The translations under genes were made by a program, and so were the position numbers. The notes under the pieces are model-generated. The model was not told the DNA's origin. It worked only from the letters and a program-made list of their open reading frames with translations, and did no database searches. This document shows, piece by piece, positions 1 to 7,957 of a DNA stretch of 20,651 nucleotides; within the stretch, counting starts at the first letter, position 1; the number at the start of each line of letters is the position of its first letter. This DNA comes from Euryarchaeota archaeon UBA258 (lineage in GTDB: Archaea > Thermoplasmatota > Poseidoniia > Poseidoniales > Poseidoniaceae). Where the stretch lies: contig DAPR01000009.1 of assembly GCA_002502605.1 (NCBI GenBank), positions 24,135 to 44,785 on the forward strand, in the 5' to 3' direction.

Positions 1-74
1 GATTTCACAACCTTTGCAGCAGGTTCATCTTCCTCAAGGGAGAGAAAAAATTCGTCTTCCGCCCCCTCGACCAT
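1..74 (-). CDS. Partial N-terminus of an unidentified gene leaving the left edge
   Basis: An ATG at 74 (read leftwards) opens a frame with no stop to the window edge. Its 24 visible codons begin MVEGAEDEFF and are strongly acidic. A TATA-like AT-rich stretch lies about 25 bp upstream of this ATG (94-105), the spacing expected for a leaderless archaeal transcript, and the neighbouring phosphatase gene runs divergently. Only the extreme N-terminus is visible, so no function can be given. The frame is short enough that chance remains possible; the promoter spacing is the main support. Confidence 0.5.
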   Translation of the reverse strand, partial: MVEGAEDEFFLSLEEDEPAAKVVK

Positions 75-93
75 ATGAATGGGTTAAGCGCTA

Positions 94-105
94 CACAAAT
101 AATGC
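94..105 (-). promoter_or_regulatory. Putative TATA box for the left-edge minus-strand gene
   Basis: On the minus strand this reads GCATTATTTGTG. The AT-rich core is centred about 25 bp upstream of the ATG at 74, so transcription would begin at or next to the start codon. The match to the archaeal TATA consensus is only partial. Confidence 0.35.
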
Positions 106-122
106 CTGCCCTTTGAGACCTA

Positions 123-142
123 GAATATGCTCAGGCATATTC
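123..142. repeat. Perfect 20-bp dyad (8-bp arms, TCAG spacer) in a divergent promoter region
   Basis: GAATATGC at 123-130 and GCATATTC at 135-142 are exact reverse complements separated by TCAG. The dyad lies between the left-edge minus-strand gene (start at 74) and the phosphatase gene (start at 188), about 45 bp from the phosphatase ATG. It could be a binding site for a dimeric regulator of one or both genes, or form a hairpin in a leader RNA. The symmetry is seen directly; the role is inference. Confidence 0.45.
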
Positions 143-187
143 ACGAAGAACGCCAATCTTTACGCCAACTTCCCTCTTCGCAAGGTT

Positions 188-907
188 ATGCAGTGGCTTC
201 CCCAAGGTTGGCGTCCAAAGGTCGTGGCCGTCGATATTGATGGAACCCTTACCGATGGAAATAAACAACTCGATACAGGTGCAATCAAAGCGCTACGGCG
301 GTTAGAAGATGCTGGGATACCTGTCGTTTTAGCGACCGGAAACGTTCGAGCCATCACCTATGGTTTGTGGAGGTTTCTCAAACTCTCTGGACCTATATGC
401 TGCGAAAACGGGGGTGTTCTGTGGCACAAGGCCTGGGGAGGGCCTATTGTGAGAGCAGATGGAAAGGAAGCCAAGATGGCAGCCGAATGGCTTTCGACCC
501 AAATCGAAGGCCTTGATCCAGAAGGGATTGAAACCAACAGTTGGCGAGAAAGTGAGTGGTGTCTGTTTCCTGATGAAGACCTCGAAGCGGTTCAACAAAG
601 CATTGCTGAAAGTCAATGGTCCCATTTGTCTGTTGTTCGCACAGGATTTGCGATTCACCTCATGGAGCCACACTTGTCAAAAGGAACCGGTTTAGAGCTC
701 ATGTTCGAAAAGATGGGCTGGTCTGCTGAGGATGTGTTGTGCGTTGGTGATGCCCCGAACGATCTTCCCATGTTTGAATTCGCTCACTGGTCGATTGCGG
801 TGGGTGGCGCTTTTGAACAAGTCAAGGAGGCTGCTGACGTCGTTTCGCCCCATCCGCATGGTGCAACATTCACGCCTCTCGTTGATGCGATTTTAGCAAA
901 AAAGTGA
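188..907 (+). CDS. HAD-superfamily phosphatase, archaeal phosphoglycolate phosphatase type
   Basis: A 239-residue HAD hydrolase, probably hydrolysing 2-phosphoglycolate to glycolate in the cytoplasm (the TA0175-type archaeal family). Motif I is DIDGTLTDGN near residue 16, with the nucleophile and acid/base aspartates. Motif II is the ATGN segment, the motif III lysine is in LSKGTG, and motif IV is GDAPNDLPMF near residue 192. A type IIB cap lies between motifs II and III, as in sugar-phosphate phosphatases of the Cof class, so another phosphorylated substrate is possible. The frame stays open upstream to position 14. The ATG at 188 is chosen because the HAD core starts about ten residues later and the upstream part (rich in P, R and N) has no family counterpart. 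A T-rich terminator follows directly. Confidence 0.85.
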   Translation: MQWLPQGWRPKVVAVDIDGTLTDGNKQLDTGAIKALRRLEDAGIPVVLATGNVRAITYGLWRFLKLSGPICCENGGVLWHKAWGGPIVRADGKEAKMAAEWLSTQIEGLDPEGIETNSWRESEWCLFPDEDLEAVQQSIAESQWSHLSVVRTGFAIHLMEPHLSKGTGLELMFEKMGWSAEDVLCVGDAPNDLPMFEFAHWSIAVGGAFEQVKEAADVVSPHPHGATFTPLVDAILAKK

Positions 908-910
908 GGG

Positions 911-917
911 TTTTTTT
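911..917 (+). terminator. T-tract terminator after the phosphatase gene
   Basis: Seven consecutive T residues begin 4 bp after the stop codon of the phosphatase gene. Euryarchaeal RNA polymerase commonly terminates at such T-runs without a hairpin. The TATA box of the next gene lies only about 25 bp further on, so the two genes are probably separate transcription units. Confidence 0.55.
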
Positions 918-939
918 GCCCATTTGAAAAACACCCCTT

Positions 940-947
940 GATATATC
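940..947 (+). promoter_or_regulatory. TATA box for the small membrane protein gene
   Basis: GATATATC preceded by a C-rich, BRE-like stretch. Its centre lies about 25 bp before the ATG at 968, so the transcript should start at or very near that ATG and be leaderless. This argues against the in-frame ATG at 938, which would lie upstream of the promoter element. Confidence 0.6.
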
Positions 948-967
948 CACAGGATTTATTCTACACC

Positions 968-1201
968 ATGGCACTCGAATGCAACATAGATGCGAAAGGA
1001 AAAGCAGCCCGCCTCATGGGCGGTATAGCCGCCGTTGCTGGAGGAGCATTGTTGCTCGGCGTCGTTGCGAGTGGAACAATAAGCGGTTCATTTTGGTGGC
1101 TTGCTTCGGTTGGTGCTCTTGCAGGAGGCGCTTTTTCTATCTTTGAGGCCCGCGCAGGCTGGTGCGTCGTACGGGCAATGGGCCTCAAAACGCCTTTGTG
1201 A
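968..1201 (+). CDS. Small membrane protein, DUF2892 (YgaP-like transmembrane) type
   Basis: A 77-residue protein with two predicted membrane helices, roughly residues 17-37 and 41-60. Both are rich in Ala, Gly, Val and Leu. An N-terminal CNIDAKGKAARLMGG segment and a C-terminal GWCVVRAMG segment resemble the two ends of DUF2892 proteins, which usually start with a conserved Asn/Asp-Arg stretch and end in a Cys-containing LG motif. The biochemical role of the family is not established; in YgaP this unit is fused to a rhodanese. The start at 968 is chosen over 938 because a TATA box sits 25 bp before it. The family call is by pattern resemblance only. Confidence 0.65.
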   Translation: MALECNIDAKGKAARLMGGIAAVAGGALLLGVVASGTISGSFWWLASVGALAGGAFSIFEARAGWCVVRAMGLKTPL

Positions 1202-1294
1202 ATCGCCTAAACAGGTTGATTGGTCTTGATCAGAGAAATAATCCTCGGAAAGGAACCCCATTTATCGATGAACATCTAACGCTGTGTATCGTTT

Positions 1295-1301
1295 AAAAAA
1301 A
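1295..1301 (-). terminator. T-tract terminator of the tRNA-Leu gene
   Basis: Seven A residues on the plus strand give a T7 run on the minus strand, 5 bp beyond the tRNA 3' end. This is a typical archaeal tRNA terminator. Confidence 0.6.
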
Positions 1302-1306
1302 GGGAG

Positions 1307-1388
1307 TGCCGGGGGCAGGATTCGAACCTGCGAAGCTTTACGCAGAGGATCTTGAGTCCACCCCCTTTGACCGCTCGGGAACCCCGGC
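1307..1388 (-). tRNA. tRNA-Leu (anticodon CAA)
   Basis: Read on the minus strand, this 82-nt sequence folds as a type II tRNA. The acceptor stem GCCGGGG pairs perfectly with CCCCGGC, with discriminator A. The T arm is GCAGG-TTCGAAT-CCTGC. The anticodon loop CTCAAGA gives anticodon CAA, reading UUG leucine codons. A long variable region of about 13 nt and the discriminator A support leucine. The anticodon stem appears to have one T-T mismatch. CCA is not encoded and no intron is seen. The gene starts 32 bp after the stop of the giant surface protein gene on the same strand, so its promoter, if it has its own, lies in that gene's 3' end. Otherwise it is processed from a read-through transcript. 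Confidence 0.93.
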
Positions 1389-1420
1389 TTGTGTCCCACG
1401 CTCGGACCTCCTGTTCTTGA

Positions 1421-4400
1421 CTATTGCTCTTCATCAAAGTGGTCAAGATCTTTGGGCCTTGGCGGGGGGAGATTCTGGGTGAATAGAGCGGCATCCACCT
1501 GTTTTCGGGTGTAGTCTGCCATCTTTTCTTGGCGGCGGTACACGCTAAAGGCCAAGACGCCCGCGGCAAGAATGACGACCAGCACTGCAAATCCAAGGCT
1601 GTCGAGGCCGCCCCTGCTCGAATCTGGTTGAGCCTGAACCTCACCCATGGGTAAGGGAATATTTCCTGTCACATCAACAAGAACAACACTCAGTCCTAAC
1701 CGCCCTGTCGTCCATGGTTCTAGACTCCATGTGTGTTCCGCCCAGGAACCTGGTACGAGTTCAGATGTGTTTGATTCCAATATTCGACCGTCTGAGTCCA
1801 CAAGATGGACTGTAACGCTTCCATTGACCAGACCTTCATTCGCCACTCGAACAAAAATGGAGATGTTTTCCCCAACAATCGGCCGGTAAGGAGTCACGAC
1901 AATGTTGTCAAATCGTGGCTCGAAAGCAACCCAGCGGAAGGCGGGTGATAATGGGATGCTGCTCGTTCCAAATCCGGAAACATCCCTTCCTGCGAGATCG
2001 GAAGCTGAAAACCAAACGGACAACCGGTCGGTTCGTTCAAGGGCAACTGAATCATTTGAACCCATATCCACTGTTCCTGAGTAGGTGTTGGTGGTTCCAG
2101 TGCCTGCGGAAAGAGGAACTTCTGCGCTTCCTTCACTGCCTTCAATGGGTTGCCCCAGCCGCAAAAAGGTCCAGTGCATTGTGACTGGATGCTGACCGAG
2201 CCCCTCTTGATCACTGAGGATAACAATGATGTCTTGAGCGCTCAGCATGTCAGAGTCAACGATGGCCAACGTTCCGGGAGGCACAGTGAGTTGAGGAGAA
2301 TGCCGATCGATTGTGAAATTAAACCGTTCATCATGCTGGATAAAATCATTGTCAGCAATCACATCAATGAAGCCCAAATTGTGCTTAATGATGGTGTCAT
2401 TGAGCTGAATCGATTGGTTTCCAATGCCAAACTGATCCACTGTGAAGTTCGATGAAGTGGACCGTTCCCCATCCGAAAGTACGATGTCAATAGAAATTTG
2501 ATCCGGCGTGTATTCTGCTGCGATGGTTGTTCCAGCGTGAACGAGTTCAACACTTAGGTGAAGGACATCGTTGCGATGGACCCAGAAATGATGCCCTTCA
2601 GTTGAGCCAATTGGCAAGGTCAGGTCCTCGAAAACAAGGGGTTTCAATTCAAGTGCATAGGAAGTATTCCATGAGAACACGGTGAGTTTTGAAAGCCCAA
2701 CACCAAGGTCTTGGCCTTCATCGAAGATTTTCAATGATGGAATGGCTTCCTCTAGAAGTGGAGTTTGATGCAGTGTCCATGCCAGCCGGAAGGCGATAGA
2801 GACATTCCATTCTTGCGCCAAGCCCAGTTTTGTAACGGTGACGACCGGTGCAGTTTCAAAGCACGATTCATCAAACAACGTCTGCGCGAACCTTGGGCGA
2901 TGCTCGATGAAGCACGTGGTGCTTTGATCACGGCCGAAAAGAGACAGTTCAATCTCATCAAGCGAGTTGATGCCGTTGCCGTCGGTGATGATGAAGGAGA
3001 AATGATGCTCGTGGCCCAGCAATAATTTGCCGTCCAATGCGTCAAACTCGAGGGTTGAAGTTTCAATCAAGGTATCATATCTTTCTTGAACGAGAATGGT
3101 GGCTAAATCAGTCGATTCCCCGTATGCACCGCCACCTTGTAGTGGATTTCCTGCCAAGTCGGTCGCTTCGATCACCACGCTGGCTCTCCCAGAGGGTGCG
3201 CCACCGGTGATGTCACTCCAAGAGAGAAGAGGCAGATCTACGACCGCCTCCGTTAAGCCAATGTTGAAGGTAATCGTTTGAACAGAATATTCTTCTTGAT
3301 CCATGATTCCATCAAAATTCACATCATCTTTGGCCTCAAGCCAAGTATGGAACAGCAATGTGTTCGCTAAGCCTTCTTGATCCTCAAGCGTCAAACGAAG
3401 AGCCACATCTTGACCTTTCATCCAGATGTGATTGTTTGCTGAAGCAACCCCCCCGGGGTCAAGAGCGAGCAATGAAATGGTGTTCGGAGCAACTCGGTCA
3501 AACAGGAAAGGTACATCGCTGGAGCGACCGGTGAAATCGAGGCTTGTTTCAGCAGAGGCGTTGATAGGACCTCGCCGTTCGAGGTGTGGCGAAACGAGAA
3601 TACGAGTGCTTGATGGAACGTTGTCCATCATAGAAGGGGTCTCAAGTTCAATCGAGAATTCGCCATTTACGTCCACTTCAGCAAACCAAGACGACGACCA
3701 TTCGACAGGCTCACCTGGCCATTCATGAGGGCCTCCGCTGATGTTGATTGGTGGTACGGCCACTGCATCGATACGGACATTGGCCTCATGCTCCCCAATG
3801 TAGGATTGGGCGACCCCTTGGAAACGTACAGCACCTGTTGCAAGCATCGGTTGGCTTGCGTTCAGATGGAATGGCCATTGAAGGTTTGACCAATCGTTGA
3901 GGTTGCGTTGTTGGCCATCAGTGAGTGTAAACTCCACAACTTCCAAATCATTTTCAATTTCATTGAACGCTGTTTGCCGTAGCGTATGGGCGGGCCCGGT
4001 GGCGAGCCCTTCAGTGTCTGTTGCAGCCACCAGAACATGAACATCATCAATGTCATCAAACGCCCATGTGCTCGTCATCGACCATGTTGCGTTGCAGACA
4101 TTCAGCGAACACGAGATGGATGATGACTCTGAAATCAAGTGAGCATACGCCACGCCTCCGATTTGGCGGAACTGGGGGGTTGTGTCAACATCGACGACCT
4201 GCAGGTGAATCACAGCATCGGATGTGTGTTGAGTCGGAGAGAGCATGAAATCGATCGCTGTGAGGTCTGGAGCGTCGAGAGAAGGTTGATTTGGATCGCC
4301 GCGCCAATGTTGAGTGTGGTACACTACGGTTTGACCGGGTAACCAGCGTTGGTGGGCGATTGGTGATATTGAATCGACCAAAACGGGTTGGCTTGTCGCT

Positions 4401-7400
4401 GACAAATTGGCAGCAATTGAGCCAGACGCGGTTGTAACATGCAGGGGAAGGACAACAGACGCCGAGGCATTTTGTGCCTTGAACGCGTCCATCACTTCGT
4501 TGAGTGTTTCCTGAGGGATGGCGTGGGTGATGCGTTGAAGCGACGGCACGATGACTGCGTCGCTGAACGAGACGCTAAAGTTCCCACTCAGTGTGACCGA
4601 AAGACTGCATGAGGCAAGCCCTGTTGAATCCGGTTGAGCCAAAGGCACGCATGTTGCTGAATGGCTGATTCGACGATGGAGTGATGAATCGGTTGGGGCC
4701 AGTGTGAGGCTTGGGCCGCCTTGAGCGATTTCAATGACTCCTGTTGCCCCCTCCATGTTCAGTAAAAATTGCACTTGATTGGCCATCAAAGCAGGTGTGA
4801 AGGGGGTGCTGATCGGCATCAGCCAGGTCAAATCTGCAGTTTGTGTTCCGTTTTGGACCATGGTGATTGAATTGTTCACCGAGGGATGAACACCGCTTTG
4901 GCTGCCAACCAAACGATCGAAACCACGCAGAAGACCAAAACTGGAACTGGCCGACTGAATGGGCCATTCGTACAGCATGGTGTGCGCATCGCCAAGGGTG
5001 AAGGTTGGAGCGGTTGGCTCAAGCGCGCAAATGGGCTCAAATGTGAAGCCAGGTGACGCCGAGTTTGGACTCCATGTGAGGGCGAGGGGGGCTTCGAATT
5101 GAGGCGTCGAGCGTTGAATCAATTCCCTTCGAAGCACAGGTGTGTCAAGTTCTGCATAGGTCCAGCGATCAAGGGACAAACCAGCATGAGTGGCTGAGAG
5201 GTTATCGCCATACGATTGAAGCACCATGGATTGGAAAGGACACACTGCGGTGAAATCCCAAAGAAGGGATGCTGAGGAAGTGGCAGCTAAACGACCGTCG
5301 GAATCGACAATTAAGCCGTTCAGACCGACGCCTGAGAAGGGAGCATAACGGTGATGATAGGCGTCATAATAGCCAACAGATCCGACCGTCAAGCGTTCAA
5401 CCGAGGGGGTGCGAAGTGCATCCTCGGAGACAAAATGAGTGCGTATTTTTAATGAAGGGTACTGATGTGGATTCAGAGCCAATTCAACCGGCAAGGTTCG
5501 ATTTTCATACCCCGCTAGAACGTTCCCATTTCCATCGAGAACATCAAATCGAACGGTTGTGTTTTCCGGCTCGGATACAAAACCATCCAGTGAACCCCAG
5601 CCAAACACCGGATGTGGAGTCAAGAGATTGGAGGTCCATGTCCCTTCGGTTTCATAAACATCGATTTCAATGCCTGCATCGTCAATGTACCACCCATCCA
5701 ACTCAATGAGTTGATCAGAAAAGAAGGTAAAGCGGGCGCGAACCTCTTGGCCTGATAAATTCGACAAATCAAAGGTCTTCAGGTCAAACCCTCTGTTGAC
5801 ATTGTGGCAACCACCCACCACATTTGAACCATCAAAAATACCTTCACCGAACAGTGGTGAATTGCTGTTCACGGTCGAAATTTGGTCGTGAAACCCATTC
5901 AGTGTAGGTGGAAGGAACCACCAGCTTTGTCCGCCATCGGTCGAGATCGACACAGCCCCCCCGTCCCAACTGGATTCGGTGCACACCCAACTTCGGAACG
6001 TGAGCCTTGAGGTTGAGTTGATTGGGAGGGTGTACTCTGGCGTGTAAAGGTGAGTGAGCATGTTGTTCCGGTATTCATCATCAAGGTAGATCCCTGCCCC
6101 ATTGTTGCCCGAGTGCCATACACCCGGACCAAACCCAGATGCGTTCGAAGTTACGCCAACCTCCCAACGACGATTGGATGTGGCCTCCAATGACCAGCCT
6201 GCTGGAAGGTCAAATCCTTCCTCGAAATCCTCAGTCAGTGCTGTTGGCCCGTTGTTCCCCATGGTTTCATTCCATTGCCACTCATTTGGTGCAGTTCCGT
6301 CATAGGTCAGCCAACCATCTGAAGACCCGTTCTGTTGAGCAGGCTGGCCTGTGAAATTGGCAAGGAGTGTCTTTGCTTGATTGGATGCGCCTCGGTTTGT
6401 CCATACACTGATGTCGTCAATAGCGATCCCTTCCCAACCACTTGAAGCGGTGCCTCCAAAGTTGATTTGCCCGTTGGTCTGAACCCAAAATCTCAGATGA
6501 ACGGTGCTGGCGTTTTGAGGGCTGGAGGTCGTCCACGGCAAGGTGAAGAGGACAGGACACCACTGATTGTTTGAATCGGGACCATTGAAGAACACACCGT
6601 TGCACAAAGCACCGTTGTTTGGATGGCCAGGATGGTTTGAGATTGGGCTGTATGTGCTTCCGTTGTCGAACGAGATCCATACGGTGAGGTGGTCGTTTGA
6701 GCCACCTTCGATGTCCCAATTCGAGGACAGTTCGAGTTCGACCGACTGGCCCGTGTGATTTGAAAAATCAAGCGAAAGAGCGAGTTGACCTTCTGCGTTA
6801 GGAAGATAGTCTCCCGAAAGGTTTCCGTGGAACCAAACTCCGGGTTCATCGCCTTGGTTCTGAAGCAACAATTCATCGACAAACCAACCGCCTCGTGGGG
6901 TGGATGAGGTCCCGGTAGCGAAACAAAACCTCACCTCAATTGATTCTTGGATGGAGGAGAGGTATGAATCGAGGGTAAATGTGGCATGAGCCCAATGAGC
7001 ATCGATGCCATTCCACACTGCTGCTGGTGCGGAAGGGTTGGTTGAAGTTGCGTTGTAACCGTTGATTGGAGCAGCGCTTACCCATGCACCTGAGTTGTCT
7101 TTGACTTCCACCCAAGCAGCATCGTCGGTGTTCAGGGCTAACCAGTGTCTGAATGCCAATGTGTAATTGTTGACAAAATTTGGCGTGGGGTATGCGGGGG
7201 AACGGATGCATCCTGACATGTTTGCACCTAAGTCGCCGATGCCGCGCGTTGAGAGTGCACTCACCGTTTGAGAAGCCCCATTTTGATTGGTTGGCCCTGA
7301 GCCGTTGGCAGGCAAAATCATGCCTGATTGGGTGACCAATGGTTGCAAACTTGGTTGAACGATAGCCCATGCTTCATGATCATCACCGGTGCCCATCCAA

Positions 7401-7846
7401 CCCGAAGCGGTTCGAACGGTCGACTCGAAGTCGGTGATGGTCCCGAGCGACGCGTCGGTGGCAAGCGTGAGTTGTCCTCCATGGCCGATGCCATTGGTAT
7501 CGACGTGGGTTCCGTTCCATTGAGTGAGTGAGTGGATTCCTAGATTGCTTCCGTTTGAAGCATTCGAGGTCCATATTGGTTCGACCACCAATGATCCATC
7601 AGTGAAGGTCCGATTGGCATCAACCACCAATGCGCCGGAAACCGATGTATTGACGCTCGATGCATTCAGTGGAGGCATGTAATCCACGGCACCAGTCCCG
7701 TGGTCTCGCCCTTCAATCGCCCATTCAGGGCGTTCGGCGTTGACAACCAAGGGGCTCAAGCCTGTTGCAAGCATTAACACAACCAATGCAAGGGACACGC
7801 GTATTGGCGTGTTTGCTTTCGCAATTTCCCGCTTGTTTGGCTGCAT
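1421..7846 (-). CDS. Giant secreted, membrane-anchored surface protein with jelly-roll (MAM/anchor-type) and CARDB-like domains
   Basis: A 2141-residue protein. A basic N-terminus and hydrophobic core (about 16-36), ending at VNA, form a Sec signal peptide. Three beta-rich modules follow, ending near residues 330, 485 and 727 in GGWFVDELLL, IAIDDISVW and DGWYIDDAGI. This pattern is typical of MAM/concanavalin-like (choice-of-anchor) modules. A long Ig-like middle follows. DVNFDGIMDQEE near 1509 fits a 12-residue EF-hand-type calcium loop. A CARDB-like domain lies near 1980-2075. One membrane helix near 2081-2103 is followed by a charged cytoplasmic tail of about 38 residues containing LPPPRP. 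N-X-S/T sequons are abundant, suggesting heavy N-glycosylation. No protease or glycosidase motif was recognised, so adhesion or surface-layer function is inference. The ATG at 7846 has a strong GAGGTG ribosome site 7 nt upstream. The tRNA-Leu gene lies just downstream. Confidence 0.85.
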   Translation of the reverse strand: MQPNKREIAKANTPIRVSLALVVLMLATGLSPLVVNAERPEWAIEGRDHGTGAVDYMPPLNASSVNTSVSGALVVDANRTFTDGSLVVEPIWTSNASNGSNLGIHSLTQWNGTHVDTNGIGHGGQLTLATDASLGTITDFESTVRTASGWMGTGDDHEAWAIVQPSLQPLVTQSGMILPANGSGPTNQNGASQTVSALSTRGIGDLGANMSGCIRSPAYPTPNFVNNYTLAFRHWLALNTDDAAWVEVKDNSGAWVSAAPINGYNATSTNPSAPAAVWNGIDAHWAHATFTLDSYLSSIQESIEVRFCFATGTSSTPRGGWFVDELLLQNQGDEPGVWFHGNLSGDYLPNAEGQLALSLDFSNHTGQSVELELSSNWDIEGGSNDHLTVWISFDNGSTYSPISNHPGHPNNGALCNGVFFNGPDSNNQWCPVLFTLPWTTSSPQNASTVHLRFWVQTNGQINFGGTASSGWEGIAIDDISVWTNRGASNQAKTLLANFTGQPAQQNGSSDGWLTYDGTAPNEWQWNETMGNNGPTALTEDFEEGFDLPAGWSLEATSNRRWEVGVTSNASGFGPGVWHSGNNGAGIYLDDEYRNNMLTHLYTPEYTLPINSTSRLTFRSWVCTESSWDGGAVSISTDGGQSWWFLPPTLNGFHDQISTVNSNSPLFGEGIFDGSNVVGGCHNVNRGFDLKTFDLSNLSGQEVRARFTFFSDQLIELDGWYIDDAGIEIDVYETEGTWTSNLLTPHPVFGWGSLDGFVSEPENTTVRFDVLDGNGNVLAGYENRTLPVELALNPHQYPSLKIRTHFVSEDALRTPSVERLTVGSVGYYDAYHHRYAPFSGVGLNGLIVDSDGRLAATSSASLLWDFTAVCPFQSMVLQSYGDNLSATHAGLSLDRWTYAELDTPVLRRELIQRSTPQFEAPLALTWSPNSASPGFTFEPICALEPTAPTFTLGDAHTMLYEWPIQSASSSFGLLRGFDRLVGSQSGVHPSVNNSITMVQNGTQTADLTWLMPISTPFTPALMANQVQFLLNMEGATGVIEIAQGGPSLTLAPTDSSLHRRISHSATCVPLAQPDSTGLASCSLSVTLSGNFSVSFSDAVIVPSLQRITHAIPQETLNEVMDAFKAQNASASVVLPLHVTTASGSIAANLSATSQPVLVDSISPIAHQRWLPGQTVVYHTQHWRGDPNQPSLDAPDLTAIDFMLSPTQHTSDAVIHLQVVDVDTTPQFRQIGGVAYAHLISESSSISCSLNVCNATWSMTSTWAFDDIDDVHVLVAATDTEGLATGPAHTLRQTAFNEIENDLEVVEFTLTDGQQRNLNDWSNLQWPFHLNASQPMLATGAVRFQGVAQSYIGEHEANVRIDAVAVPPINISGGPHEWPGEPVEWSSSWFAEVDVNGEFSIELETPSMMDNVPSSTRILVSPHLERRGPINASAETSLDFTGRSSDVPFLFDRVAPNTISLLALDPGGVASANNHIWMKGQDVALRLTLEDQEGLANTLLFHTWLEAKDDVNFDGIMDQEEYSVQTITFNIGLTEAVVDLPLLSWSDITGGAPSGRASVVIEATDLAGNPLQGGGAYGESTDLATILVQERYDTLIETSTLEFDALDGKLLLGHEHHFSFIITDGNGINSLDEIELSLFGRDQSTTCFIEHRPRFAQTLFDESCFETAPVVTVTKLGLAQEWNVSIAFRLAWTLHQTPLLEEAIPSLKIFDEGQDLGVGLSKLTVFSWNTSYALELKPLVFEDLTLPIGSTEGHHFWVHRNDVLHLSVELVHAGTTIAAEYTPDQISIDIVLSDGERSTSSNFTVDQFGIGNQSIQLNDTIIKHNLGFIDVIADNDFIQHDERFNFTIDRHSPQLTVPPGTLAIVDSDMLSAQDIIVILSDQEGLGQHPVTMHWTFLRLGQPIEGSEGSAEVPLSAGTGTTNTYSGTVDMGSNDSVALERTDRLSVWFSASDLAGRDVSGFGTSSIPLSPAFRWVAFEPRFDNIVVTPYRPIVGENISIFVRVANEGLVNGSVTVHLVDSDGRILESNTSELVPGSWAEHTWSLEPWTTGRLGLSVVLVDVTGNIPLPMGEVQAQPDSSRGGLDSLGFAVLVVILAAGVLAFSVYRRQEKMADYTRKQVDAALFTQNLPPPRPKDLDHFDEEQ

Positions 7847-7853
7847 TCAAGAC

Positions 7854-7873
7854 CACCTCGCTTACGCGAGGTG
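7854..7873 (-). promoter_or_regulatory. Perfect 8-bp hairpin with GTAA tetraloop covering the ribosome-binding site of the giant surface gene
   Basis: On the minus strand CACCTCGC (7873-7866), GTAA, GCGAGGTG (7861-7854) form a perfect 8-bp stem closed by a GNRA-type tetraloop. The 3' arm contains GAGGTG, the likely Shine-Dalgarno sequence, ending 7 nt before the ATG at 7846. If transcribed, the hairpin would hide the ribosome site. A TATA-like TTCATATC at 7883-7890 would place the transcript start near 7860, inside the dyad. In that case the dyad would act as DNA, for example as an operator. The structure is seen directly; which role applies is undecided. Confidence 0.6.
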
Positions 7874-7882
7874 AGCCATTCG

Positions 7883-7890
7883 ATATGAAT
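7883..7890 (-). promoter_or_regulatory. Putative TATA box of the giant surface protein gene
   Basis: TTCATATC on the minus strand, about 40 bp upstream of the ATG at 7846. It resembles the TTTCATATA box upstream of the eS8 gene. It predicts a short leader of about 15 nt carrying GAGGTG. Confidence 0.35.
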
Positions 7891-7957
7891 CAACGCACAT
7901 GATGATTCAGTTATCCGGAATGAAGGGTTCAAAGTATGTCGGCCATACGCCTAACCG

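Noticed and set aside
14..187. 58-codon N-terminal extension of the phosphatase frame
   Set aside because: No HAD counterpart, and it would run through the divergent promoter and the 20-bp dyad; the ATG at 188 fits the HAD core.
5269..5709. 146-codon plus-strand frame inside the giant surface gene
   Set aside because: Extremely Arg/Gln/His-rich, no promoter or ribosome site, and fully antisense to a continuous coding frame.
7933..7947. GTATG-TCGGC-CATAC inverted repeat before the GINS-like gene
   Set aside because: Five-base arms only, and no supporting second copy; noted but not convincing as a site.
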